From a virus, in the IMG/VR virus record IMGVR_UViG_3300045825_000202, positions 31,793 to 95,792 of that record: DNA of 64,000 nt. One strand, given 5' to 3'. The position numbers were made by a program, and so were the translations under genes. Of the stretch, positions 57,946 to 64,000 are shown one piece after another; positions within the stretch are counted from its first letter, which is position 1; every line of letters begins with the position of its first letter. A model generated the notes under the pieces. It saw only the letters and a program-made list of their open reading frames with translations, was not told the origin of the DNA and did no database searches.

Positions 57946-57974
57946 ATTATAATGCTTTTCAGGATACAATTCAA
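57946..57974 (-). promoter_or_regulatory. Minus-strand promoter with shared leader
   Basis: TTGAAT-17-TATAAT, then ACTTAAACGGAGAATAT. Confidence 0.9.
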
Positions 57975-57976
57975 CT

Positions 57977-58198
57977 CTAAAATCTTGCATCTTCTAGAAA
58001 GTCACATGCTTTACAGAATACTGTACCATCTTGCTTAGTATATGCACTATTTCTATTTTCCCACATTCCGCAATTATCGCACATTACTACACCTAGTAGA
58101 CTTATATCGGCCCACTCAGGATCTATCCTGAGTTGATTGCATACTGTGGCAAAGTCTTCTCTTGTGTGCAGTAATGCATCGTTCAATTTATTATACAT
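57977..58198 (-). CDS. 73-aa zinc-finger-like protein
   Basis: CDNC (about residues 40-43) and CKAC (about 63-66) form a four-Cys site. Overlaps the DUF3310 gene by 8 bp. Confidence 0.6.
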   Translation of the reverse strand: MYNKLNDALLHTREDFATVCNQLRIDPEWADISLLGVVMCDNCGMWENRNSAYTKQDGTVFCKACDFLEDARF

Positions 58199-58511
58199 TC
58201 TTAGTCTCTAGTTCAATCAGTAACTCAATACAATGTTTAGCTTTTTCTAGGTCAGGAATTCCTGCTTTATCTTTCCATCTAGTAACATACTTAATAACGT
58301 TTCCCTCTAAGAAAGGTATGTTATTAGCATGTATATACTCTACTGGCTGTATCTTTAGTTTCTTATAGTGATCACCACTAACTTGCTTATCAAGTGCGGT
58401 ATTACTAAGTTCTTGAATATCAGAACATCGTTCTCTACTAAAGGCTCTACGGTCTAGAATAGGTACCATACCATCATCTGTACTAATATAAATTGTTTTG
58501 GGATTACTCAT
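58191..58511 (-). CDS. DUF3310 protein (T7 gp1.7 nucleotide-kinase type)
   Basis: 106 aa. SGDHYKKLKIQPVEYI...IPFLEGNVIKYVTRWKDK...DLEKAKHCIELLIE is the full DUF3310 pattern (residues ~42-100). The T7 member phosphorylates dTMP/dGMP; same role is plausible here beside ThyX and dUTPase. Confidence 0.8.
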   Translation of the reverse strand: MSNPKTIYISTDDGMVPILDRRAFSRERCSDIQELSNTALDKQVSGDHYKKLKIQPVEYIHANNIPFLEGNVIKYVTRWKDKAGIPDLEKAKHCIELLIELETKNV

Positions 58512-58514
58512 GAG

Positions 58515-58694
58515 TTAAGGTTTGAGAAGGGAAGGTAATTCACGTTTTAGGCGAATTTGTGAAAGAAGGTTAGGGTGGATGTCTTTTAAAGGATTAGTAT
58601 TTCCCAAACTCTTTTGATACTTAATATAACTTGGAAGTAGTGTATCTAGAACTAGTGTCTCTAGTTCTTTAAGGTAGGTATGGGTAATAGACAT
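58515..58694 (-). CDS. 59-aa hypothetical protein, first gene of minus block
   Basis: ATG 58694 after AGGATACCT; helical (LKELETLVLDTLLPSYIKYQ). Function unknown. Confidence 0.6.
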   Translation of the reverse strand: MSITHTYLKELETLVLDTLLPSYIKYQKSLGNTNPLKDIHPNLLSQIRLKRELPSLLKP

Positions 58695-58718
58695 AGGTAT
58701 CCTAAAAATGATGAAACT

Positions 58719-58747
58719 ATTATACCACTTAAGTACTTAGTTGTCGA
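58719..58747 (-). promoter_or_regulatory. Minus-strand promoter at the divergent junction
   Basis: TCGACA-17-TATAAT. Confidence 0.65.
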
Positions 58748-58794
58748 GTCTAAAATTTTATTGCCTAATATTGCGTTTGGCGCAGCATCTATAA

Positions 58795-58827
58795 ATTTGT
58801 TAGTTATTTACCACATAACTAACAAAT
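58795..58827. repeat. 13-bp inverted repeat between divergent promoters
   Basis: ATTTGTTAGTTAT and its complement around TTACCAC. Lies between the minus promoter (58719) and plus promoter (58844): a candidate operator for a regulator controlling both directions. Confidence 0.75.
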
Positions 58828-58843
58828 ACAAAGAAATTTAGGC

Positions 58844-58872
58844 TTGAAATTTCATATTAAAACGTGTATAAT
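58844..58872 (+). promoter_or_regulatory. Plus-strand promoter for the right-hand block
   Basis: TTGAAA-17-TATAAT, 22 bp before GTG 58895. Confidence 0.85.
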
Positions 58873-58894
58873 AAAGCATTAAGAGAGGAATTAC

Positions 58895-59263
58895 GTGAAT
58901 AATCTAATAAACGAATTAAATGCACCAATCATAGAGTATAATGATAAAGGTGAACAGATTCAGCGAGCACCTACATCATTAATGATTAGAGCATCAAAAG
59001 CACTAAAACAGATGCTAGATATTAATCAGGCTAATAATATTGTGGTACAACAAAATCAGGCACATGTATCACATCTATTTGAACAGCTAAACCTTAAAGA
59101 TATTGAAATTAATCAACTAAAGAAAGAAGTAAATGAAGCTATATACAATGCTAAACAAGAAACTAGCGTGCTGGGAACTCCCGAACAACTTAACATATTC
59201 GGAAGCGATTCAGATAGTAAAGATGGAGGCCAAACCGAAGGGTGCGGTACTGGCACTTGTTGA
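58895..59263 (+). CDS. Hypothetical helical protein, first gene of plus block
   Basis: 122 aa, GTG start after AGAGGAATTAC. N-terminal ~85 aa helical/coiled-coil; the C-terminus is Gly/Asp-rich and ends GCGTGTC. Function unknown. Confidence 0.55.
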   Translation: MNNLINELNAPIIEYNDKGEQIQRAPTSLMIRASKALKQMLDINQANNIVVQQNQAHVSHLFEQLNLKDIEINQLKKEVNEAIYNAKQETSVLGTPEQLNIFGSDSDSKDGGQTEGCGTGTC

Positions 59264-59682
59264 AGCGGTGGATACTAGCGTTGAGCCTATGCTTGCCTAG
59301 GCATTTAGTAGATTTTAGTATACCAAGACTTCCATCATATAAAGAATTAATTTGTATGGCTACTAATGTATATCGCGAAGCGCGGGGTGAGTCAGTTGAT
59401 GGTCAAGTAGCAGTAACTAGAGTAGTTATGAATAGAATGAGTATAAAAGAATATCCTAATACAGCGTGTGGTGTAATTTACGCTAAGAATCAGTTTAGTT
59501 GGACTTCAAAGTATAAAAGTATTGTATATGACCAACAGTCTATTGACTCAGTAATCTTAGCGTATAATAGTAATGAGGAATTTACTGCTACTCACTATCA
59601 TAATACGTCTGTTAAGCCTAGTTGGAGAAAGCAACTTAAACAGGGTGTTACTATTGGTAACCATACTTTCTACGCACCATAA
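59242..59682 (+). CDS. SleB-like cell-wall hydrolase
   Basis: 146 aa. N-terminal hydrophobic segment (residues 5-20). Hydrolase_2 core: MATNVYREARGESVDGQVAV (catalytic Glu), VVMNRM, YPNTACGVIY, NQFSW, then HYHNTSVKPSW. Expected to degrade peptidoglycan. GTG start overlaps the preceding gene by 22 bp. Confidence 0.8.
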   Translation: MRYWHLLKRWILALSLCLPRHLVDFSIPRLPSYKELICMATNVYREARGESVDGQVAVTRVVMNRMSIKEYPNTACGVIYAKNQFSWTSKYKSIVYDQQSIDSVILAYNSNEEFTATHYHNTSVKPSWRKQLKQGVTIGNHTFYAP

Positions 59683-59831
59683 TGTCATATACGTATATTC
59701 TAGAAACAATGAAGCTAACTGATTACTACCAGCATTCTGACGGGTACTGGGTAGAGCAATATGGAAATATTAAATGCATTTTCTTTCAATCTAATATAGG
59801 TTATTGTTGCAACACAATATTAACTAAATGA
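59682..59831 (+). CDS. 49-aa hypothetical protein
   Basis: ATG shares its A with the preceding TAA and its TGA overlaps the next ATG. Aromatic/Cys-containing (GYWVEQYGNIKCIFF). Function unknown. Confidence 0.5.
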   Translation: MSYTYILETMKLTDYYQHSDGYWVEQYGNIKCIFFQSNIGYCCNTILTK

Positions 59832-60052
59832 AAGACTCATGGATTAGAGCTTCAACCGGTATTCTGCCAGAACTAGAACCTATCACTGTAGGGTGGAAAT
59901 CTAGTGAAGCAGTACTAGTACTTACTAGATTTAAGGTACCTGAGATTGGTATTCTTCAAACGTATGATGGTAAAACCACTTGGATAGTGCGAGACTATCT
60001 ATACCCCCTAGACTATGTTATTGAATGGCAACCAATTGTACTACATGAATAA
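59828..60052 (+). CDS. DUF551-like protein
   Basis: 74 aa. SWIRASTGILPELEP...AVLVL...VIEWQPI follows the DUF551 layout ('W....LP....vL....i..W.p'), shared with the gene at 61453. Confidence 0.55.
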   Translation: MKDSWIRASTGILPELEPITVGWKSSEAVLVLTRFKVPEIGILQTYDGKTTWIVRDYLYPLDYVIEWQPIVLHE

Positions 60053-60149
60053 GTTACTAACCTTTATACGTAGTGACGCCTCCTACATTCTGTATGCCCT
60101 TTCCGCGGCTATGGCAGTCGCTTGTACTTATATTATCGCAACTAAATGA
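60045..60149 (+). CDS. 34-aa single-pass membrane peptide
   Basis: Residues 12-31 hydrophobic (ASYILYALSAAMAVACTYII). Overlaps both neighbours (8 bp and 4 bp), supporting expression. Confidence 0.5.
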   Translation: MNKLLTFIRSDASYILYALSAAMAVACTYIIATK

Positions 60150-61027
60150 CAATTTCAGCAACTATCCTTCAAGACTCTATTGCTAATGGGGTACGTATTA
60201 CCACCTTTGAACTTATCTATAATAGATTCATCCATTCCGAACTGATGACACATAGAGTCTTTTCACGTAATGCGGCGTCTAGTAGGGCTATCCCTATTAA
60301 GACAATGAATAATAATATTCAAAGTAACCCTGCTATGCCTATTCATTGGGGTAAGAATCAGGCAGGAATGCAAGCGGGACAAGAACTAGAACAAGATGAC
60401 GCTAATGAGTGTCACTTTATCTGGTTAGAGGCTATGCATTCAGCAGTTAAGTTCTCTAATATTTTAGCAGAATTAGGTCTAGCAAAGCAAGCAGCAAATC
60501 GTATTACTGAGCCATTTAGTCATATGAAAACTATTGTCACTTCAACTGAATGGAGTAATTGGTACGAGTTGAGGGCCCACCCAGACGCTCAACCTGAGAT
60601 TCAAGAACTTGCTAAAGCTATGTGGGTTGAGCATATTGGGTCCGAACCACTTGAGCTAAAAGAGGGTGAATGGCACTTACCTTATATTCACCTAGAACGA
60701 GTAGGTGATAAGCTGACGTATAGCGTGGGTGACGTTCTATACACACTAGATGAAGCTAAACGACTTAGTGTATCTTGTTGTGCCCAAGTTAGTTACCGTA
60801 AGAATGATCTTAGTCTAGAAAAGGCAGATGCTATTTACGATAGGCTTGTTAATATGAAACCATTCCATGCTAGCCCATTCGAGCATCAGGCTAGTCCGCT
60901 AGTATATGATAGAGATAATTGGGATCTATATGATGAATGGCCTATAGGGAGTACTCATATAGATAAGTATGGAAATTTCTGGTCGAATAACTTTAGAGAG
61001 TGGCTACAAAATCGTAGTCTAATGTAA
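60146..61027 (+). CDS. thyX: Flavin-dependent thymidylate synthase
   Basis: 293 aa. ThyX motif region HRVFSRNAASSRA (about residues 36-48), N-terminal FELIYNRFIHSELMTH, and SVSCCAQVSYRK near residue 210. Makes dTMP from dUMP using FADH2 and methylene-THF. Complements dUTPase and the reductase. Confidence 0.85.
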   Translation: MTISATILQDSIANGVRITTFELIYNRFIHSELMTHRVFSRNAASSRAIPIKTMNNNIQSNPAMPIHWGKNQAGMQAGQELEQDDANECHFIWLEAMHSAVKFSNILAELGLAKQAANRITEPFSHMKTIVTSTEWSNWYELRAHPDAQPEIQELAKAMWVEHIGSEPLELKEGEWHLPYIHLERVGDKLTYSVGDVLYTLDEAKRLSVSCCAQVSYRKNDLSLEKADAIYDRLVNMKPFHASPFEHQASPLVYDRDNWDLYDEWPIGSTHIDKYGNFWSNNFREWLQNRSLM

Positions 61028-61033
61028 CCTAGG

Positions 61034-61082
61034 GGCTCGAAGATAAAAGTATTTTTACTTGAATCTTCGAGCCTTTTGTTTT
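61034..61082 (+). terminator. Terminator after thyX, overlapping next promoter
   Basis: 11-bp stem GGCTCGAAGAT/ATCTTCGAGCC followed by TTTTGTTTT. Confidence 0.9.
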
Positions 61083-61087
61083 ATAAT
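61059..61087 (+). promoter_or_regulatory. Plus-strand promoter inside the thyX terminator
   Basis: TTGAAT-17-TATAAT; the -35 starts in the terminator loop and the spacer contains its right arm. Confidence 0.85.
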
Positions 61088-61109
61088 AGACTATTGAAAA
61101 GGAAATAAT

Positions 61110-61451
61110 ATGATCACTTGCACAGCCTTGGCAATAGGGCTACATATTGCTACGTACCACTTTAACCGAGACGCACACTATAACGAAACTAATCCCGGTA
61201 TCTACGCTAACTGCAATAACTATATAGTAGGAACGTACTATAATAGTTACAGTAATAGGTCTAGTTACGTGGCCTATAACTTTAAGCATATAGTAGGTCC
61301 AGTTGACGTTATGGTAGGAGTTGTTAATGGTTATGCTACTGGTAATCAATTAATGATCATTCCTTCTGTTAAGTTTGAGCACTTTCGTGTTAGTCTAATT
61401 CCAGCCGCTGCTAGTAAGGGTGGTGGGATCCATTTTACTTATGAATTTTAA
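61110..61451 (+). CDS. Hypothetical protein, possible beta-barrel
   Basis: 113 aa. Alternating Tyr/Asn/Gly-rich strands (GTYYNSYSNRSSYVAYNFKH), N-terminal hydrophobic start, ending in Phe. Related-looking proteins occur in other phages as putative outer-membrane or periplasmic proteins. Function unknown. Confidence 0.5.
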   Translation: MITCTALAIGLHIATYHFNRDAHYNETNPGIYANCNNYIVGTYYNSYSNRSSYVAYNFKHIVGPVDVMVGVVNGYATGNQLMIIPSVKFEHFRVSLIPAAASKGGGIHFTYEF

Positions 61452-61452
61452 T

Positions 61453-61659
61453 ATGAAGAATAACTGGATTAAAGTAGAAGATAGTCTTCCAGAACTATAT
61501 AAAGTTAGTGATGAATGGAGTACTAGTACAGAAGTATTATGTACTGATGGAGAAAATTTATATATCGCACACTATACTGTACTACTAGGTGAAGAACGGT
61601 GGGATGGTTTTAGTAACTATAAAAATATTACTCATTGGCAATATGTGGAGCTACCATGA
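61453..61659 (+). CDS. DUF551 protein
   Basis: 68 aa from ATG 61453. NNWIKVEDSLPEL...VLCTD...ITHWQYVELP is a good DUF551 match. Second DUF551-like gene in the block. Confidence 0.7.
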   Translation: MKNNWIKVEDSLPELYKVSDEWSTSTEVLCTDGENLYIAHYTVLLGEERWDGFSNYKNITHWQYVELP

Positions 61660-61793
61660 TTAAATCAATTAAAACACTTATAGTTTTAGTAGTCTACGTA
61701 GCTCTAGGGAGTGCTGCTATAGGTTTTACACTTGGTATAGTATTTGGAATTATTAAAGTAACATTTAAGTTGGTAGCTGGAGTATTTCTATGA
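61656..61793 (+). CDS. 45-aa membrane peptide
   Basis: Almost entirely hydrophobic (VLVVYVALGSAAIGFTLGIV). Overlaps both neighbours by 4 bp (ATGA). Function unknown. Confidence 0.5.
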   Translation: MIKSIKTLIVLVVYVALGSAAIGFTLGIVFGIIKVTFKLVAGVFL

Positions 61794-62605
61794 TATTGCG
61801 TCTGTTGAGTGACCTTCATTTTGAAGGGGGGGTACACAAAGAACTTTATAAGACTCAAGGTGAAGATATCTTAGTTATTGCAGGGGATCTTAATGTAGCT
61901 GCTAGTGCAGTTTGGGGTGACCTAAAACGATTTGCTGAAGAACAGCCAAATATTGTGTATACAATGGGTAACCATGAGTTCTATAGGCAGAACTATCATG
62001 ATACCTGTAGAAAGCTAGAAGATTGGTCTAGATATACTAGTATCAAGATTCTAAATCCCGGAGTTACTTACTACTCTCCAATTACTAAAAAGCTGGAAGA
62101 TAAACCTATCCCTAGCGAAACAGAAGAAGATAAGTCTATTGCCTTTATTGGGGCCGCATTGTGGACAAACTTCAGAAACGACCCTATTAGCGCGCTTGCA
62201 GCGGCGAGCGGTATTAATGATTTTAAACTGATTGAGTTCGATAATCGTTACTTTACTCCCGCGGATGCGGCTGATCTATATAGGCAGCACTATGGGTACA
62301 TTAAACATATGTACGAGCAGATTAAACTAAAGAAGGTTATCGTAACTCATTTCCTACCTTGCGTAGAGTCGATTGATCCACAGTATCTAGGTAAAGATGG
62401 AGTTACTAGTACACTTAATGATTATTTTGCTAATGACTTGGGGGAGTGGATTGAGGGGTTAGAAAACGTCCCTTATTTTCTGCACGGCCATACTCACTCT
62501 AACGTAGATGTTACTATTGGTAGTACTCAGGTTATTGCACAACCTTATGGATACGGTACTAATAGGAACTATAAAGAAAGGTTAATTGATGTACGACTTT
62601 CATAA
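61790..62605 (+). CDS. Metallophosphoesterase
   Basis: 271 aa. LSDLHFEGG (residues 6-14), AGDLNVA (about 31-37), MGNHEFYR (about 59-66), VTHFLPC and HGHTHSNVD near the C-terminus. Calcineurin-like fold; substrate unknown. Second such enzyme besides 46567. Confidence 0.88.
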   Translation: MILRLLSDLHFEGGVHKELYKTQGEDILVIAGDLNVAASAVWGDLKRFAEEQPNIVYTMGNHEFYRQNYHDTCRKLEDWSRYTSIKILNPGVTYYSPITKKLEDKPIPSETEEDKSIAFIGAALWTNFRNDPISALAAASGINDFKLIEFDNRYFTPADAADLYRQHYGYIKHMYEQIKLKKVIVTHFLPCVESIDPQYLGKDGVTSTLNDYFANDLGEWIEGLENVPYFLHGHTHSNVDVTIGSTQVIAQPYGYGTNRNYKERLIDVRLS

Positions 62606-62653
62606 GAGTCAGTTACTAAAGAACAGCGTGATGCTGGTAAGCGTAGAAACTAT

Positions 62654-63034
62654 ATGATAATGTATAGTACTCCTTCGCGTTTTAATGACTACTTTTACAG
62701 TTTGTTTACTAAGTCCGACCCTAAGTTGAGCAAACTTATGCCGAAGGCATCAACCCGCGCTAATAAGGCTAATAAGGCTAATAAGGCTAATAAGGCTAAT
62801 AAGGCTAATAAGGCTAATAAGGCTAATAAAGCTAATAAAGCTAATAAAGCTAATAAAGCTAATAAGGCTAATAAAGCTAATAAGGCTAATAAAGTTAATA
62901 AAGCTAATGACGAAGCTGAAAGGTATACTCGCACTAAAGCTAAGCCACGTGGTATGGATTACAATTTAATAATTTATGATGAACTTTTAAATTCTCAGGC
63001 ACTTGCAACTATTTTCAAAGTCCCCTCAACTTAG
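62654..63034 (+). CDS. Ala-Asn-Lys tripeptide repeat protein
   Basis: 126 aa. Residues 36-86 are 15 ANK tripeptides, one VNK and a final AND; then a basic C-terminus. No RBS seen. Lys-rich repeats could bind nucleic acid or membranes. Flanks (DYFYSLFTKSDPK and RTKAKPRGMDYN) show it is a real frame. Confidence 0.6.
   Translation: MIMYSTPSRFNDYFYSLFTKSDPKLSKLMPKASTRANKANKANKANKANKANKANKANKANKANKANKANKANKANKANKVNKANDEAERYTRTKAKPRGMDYNLIIYDELLNSQALATIFKVPST
62759..62911 (+). repeat. 9-bp tandem repeat, 17 units
   Basis: Unit GCTAATAAR (R = A or G). Seven early units are nearly all GCTAATAAG, later ones alternate AAG/AAA: signs of repeated slippage expansion. Confidence 0.95.
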
Positions 63035-63140
63035 GCACCTACGGACGACTAGCTATACTAAAATAATTTAAGGTATACTCGTACAAACAATTTTTTAACA
63101 ATGGAGTAACTACTCTGACCCTAGGGTCAAAATCATACAT
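63035..63140 (+). other. Non-coding stretch with CCTAGG palindrome
   Basis: A GACCCTAGGGTC palindrome (63119-63130) lies just before ATG 63141. A weak -10 (TATACT near 63074) is possible. No gene. Confidence 0.4.
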
Positions 63141-63383
63141 ATGATTTACAAATATGAAATTAAATACGGCCAGAACCTACTCGCTCTGCCCCTAGGGTCA
63201 CGTATTATGGCTACAGGTTGGACTAATAACCAACTAGTAGTTTGGGCGGATACATCTGAAGCTGAGGTTATAGACCAGTATGTTATCTACGCAGTATTCA
63301 CGGGCTATAAAGTACCTAATAACTGTAAGTTTATTGGTACAGTAGTAGCAGATCTAGTCTACCACGTATTTGAGGAAAACTAA
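63141..63383 (+). CDS. DUF7352-like small phage protein
   Basis: 80 aa: YKYEIKYGQNLLALPLGSRI...LVVWADT...YAVFTGYKVP...FIGTV...VYHVFEEN matches a widespread phage family (mP.ga.i......lWa......GTG....yiGT....vwHvFe). Function unknown. Confidence 0.65.
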   Translation: MIYKYEIKYGQNLLALPLGSRIMATGWTNNQLVVWADTSEAEVIDQYVIYAVFTGYKVPNNCKFIGTVVADLVYHVFEEN

Positions 63384-63553
63384 TGAATCTTAAAGATTTA
63401 CAAGGTACTTATCCCTACGCTGAGTTACTTAAAGAACGTAAAACTGATCTAAAAGATATAGTTATTGCTAATCTATCTAATGAGTGTGCAGACTTAAAGA
63501 ATGAGATTGTATATCTTAGAAATCAACTAAAGGATAATAATGGAAAAGGTTAG
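63383..63553 (+). CDS. 56-aa coiled-coil protein
   Basis: ATG shares its A with the preceding TAA (TAATG). C-terminal coiled coil (NECADLKNEIVYLRNQLKD). Overlaps the next gene by 14 bp. Confidence 0.55.
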   Translation: MNLKDLQGTYPYAELLKERKTDLKDIVIANLSNECADLKNEIVYLRNQLKDNNGKG

Positions 63554-63764
63554 TTTTAATAAAGGATTCTGTACTGAGCTACATAATAGTGATCTCCCTA
63601 TTAATGGTGGGCTAGTATCTGCTGATATCTATTCTACATCTAAAGAACCCACTCTCGCGAGTTTGTCGAGTGAGGTTGCGATGCTAAGGGCTGAAGTTAG
63701 AGGCTTGCTAGAAGATTTTGCTCTACTAAGGATTAATGATGCTAATATTGGTTTATGTGTTTGA
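63540..63764 (+). CDS. 74-aa hypothetical protein
   Basis: RBS AAAGGATAAT. C-terminal heptad helix (LASLSSEVAMLRAEVRGLL). Function unknown. Confidence 0.55.
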   Translation: MEKVSFNKGFCTELHNSDLPINGGLVSADIYSTSKEPTLASLSSEVAMLRAEVRGLLEDFALLRINDANIGLCV

Positions 63765-63788
63765 CGAGTTTGCGCGACTGGAGTAACT

Positions 63789-64000
63789 ATGAGTACAATT
63801 GAAGCATTAGAATTAGCAGTAGATACACTAAAAAGTAACTATAGTGAAGAATACGCAGAAGTACTGAACACTCTAAATGACACAATCGAGTTTGAGAAGT
63901 GTAAGCTAGCTAAACTTCCAGTAGAGGGCTCTGTTAGGGCAACCCTAGCAATTGACGCTATGATGAAAGAATATAATTATCCTTGTAATCCTGCTAACGC
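63789..64000 (+). CDS. Hypothetical protein, 5' part
   Basis: ATG 63789 after GGAGTAACT; helical protein (IEALELAVDTLKSNYSEEYAEVL) running off the window end after 70 codons. Confidence 0.55.
   Translation, partial: MSTIEALELAVDTLKSNYSEEYAEVLNTLNDTIEFEKCKLAKLPVEGSVRATLAIDAMMKEYNYPCNPAN

Noticed and set aside
62759-62911. CRISPR-like repeat array
   Set aside because: Units are 9 bp, contiguous without spacers and keep one reading frame, so it is a coding tandem repeat.
62695-62934. Leu-Ala repeat frame on the minus strand
   Set aside because: Complement of the 9-bp repeat; the plus-strand frame has sensible flanks.
1-64000. Integrase, attachment site or lysogeny module
   Set aside because: None recognised on either strand; absence in this window does not prove absence in the whole genome.

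Overview
The window is a large piece of an A+T-rich, tailed double-stranded DNA phage (Caudoviricetes) that looks virulent: no integrase, excisionase or lysogeny repressor was recognised. Several traits resemble T5-type siphophages of Gram-negative hosts. These are an NAD-dependent DNA ligase split into two genes, a D15-like flap nuclease, SbcC/SbcD-type recombination nucleases, a family A DNA polymerase, a large tRNA region and many small early genes. A two-component spanin pair implies an outer membrane. I cannot name the host or species from sequence alone.

Layout. (1) 1-20961, plus strand: late genes. They run from the 3' part of a lambda J-like tail tip protein through tail-fibre and decoration proteins (S74 chaperone, LamG, SGNH hydrolase and collagen-like domains), i-spanin and o-spanin, a probable holin, a GH19 endolysin, PhoH and a permuted NlpC/P60 protein. 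(2) A bidirectional terminator at 20961-20994 separates this from (3) 21001-44691, minus strand: replication, recombination and nucleotide metabolism. This block holds class II ribonucleotide reductase, dUTPase, flap nuclease, resolvase-like nuclease, SbcC/D, ssDNA-binding protein, SF2 helicase, DNA polymerase, primase, DnaB-like helicase, both ligase halves, RNA ligase and glutaredoxin. It is invaded by HNH and GIY-YIG homing endonucleases. (4) 44700-58700, minus strand: an accessory region with at least 18 tRNA genes, three tRNA-like elements, about 25 tiny genes, a ClpP-like protease and many long inverted repeats. It is driven by near-identical sigma70-type promoters (TTGAAT-like, 17 bp, TATAAT). 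(5) 58890-64000, plus strand: a divergent block of small genes with a SleB-like hydrolase, ThyX, a metallophosphoesterase and an Ala-Asn-Lys repeat protein.

How it fits together. Class II reductase, dUTPase, ThyX and the DUF3310 protein supply DNA precursors. Polymerase, primase, helicase, ssDNA-binding protein and ligase copy DNA; SbcC/D and the resolvase process it. The tRNAs mostly read A-ending codons, matching the A+T-rich codon use. RNA ligase plus an atypical lysine tRNA suggests defence against host tRNA nucleases.

Most unusual observations: the replicative helicase has no AUG, GUG or UUG start and appears to begin at AUA directly behind a good Shine-Dalgarno. A 57-codon gene also seems to start at AUA and a large fibre gene at AUU. 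Several tRNA-like RNAs keep a perfect acceptor/T-arm half but have a non-cloverleaf lower half. Long stem-forming repeats flank or enclose translation starts in the tRNA region. A frameshifted HNH gene, a nonsense-interrupted gene and a homing-endonuclease remnant were also found.
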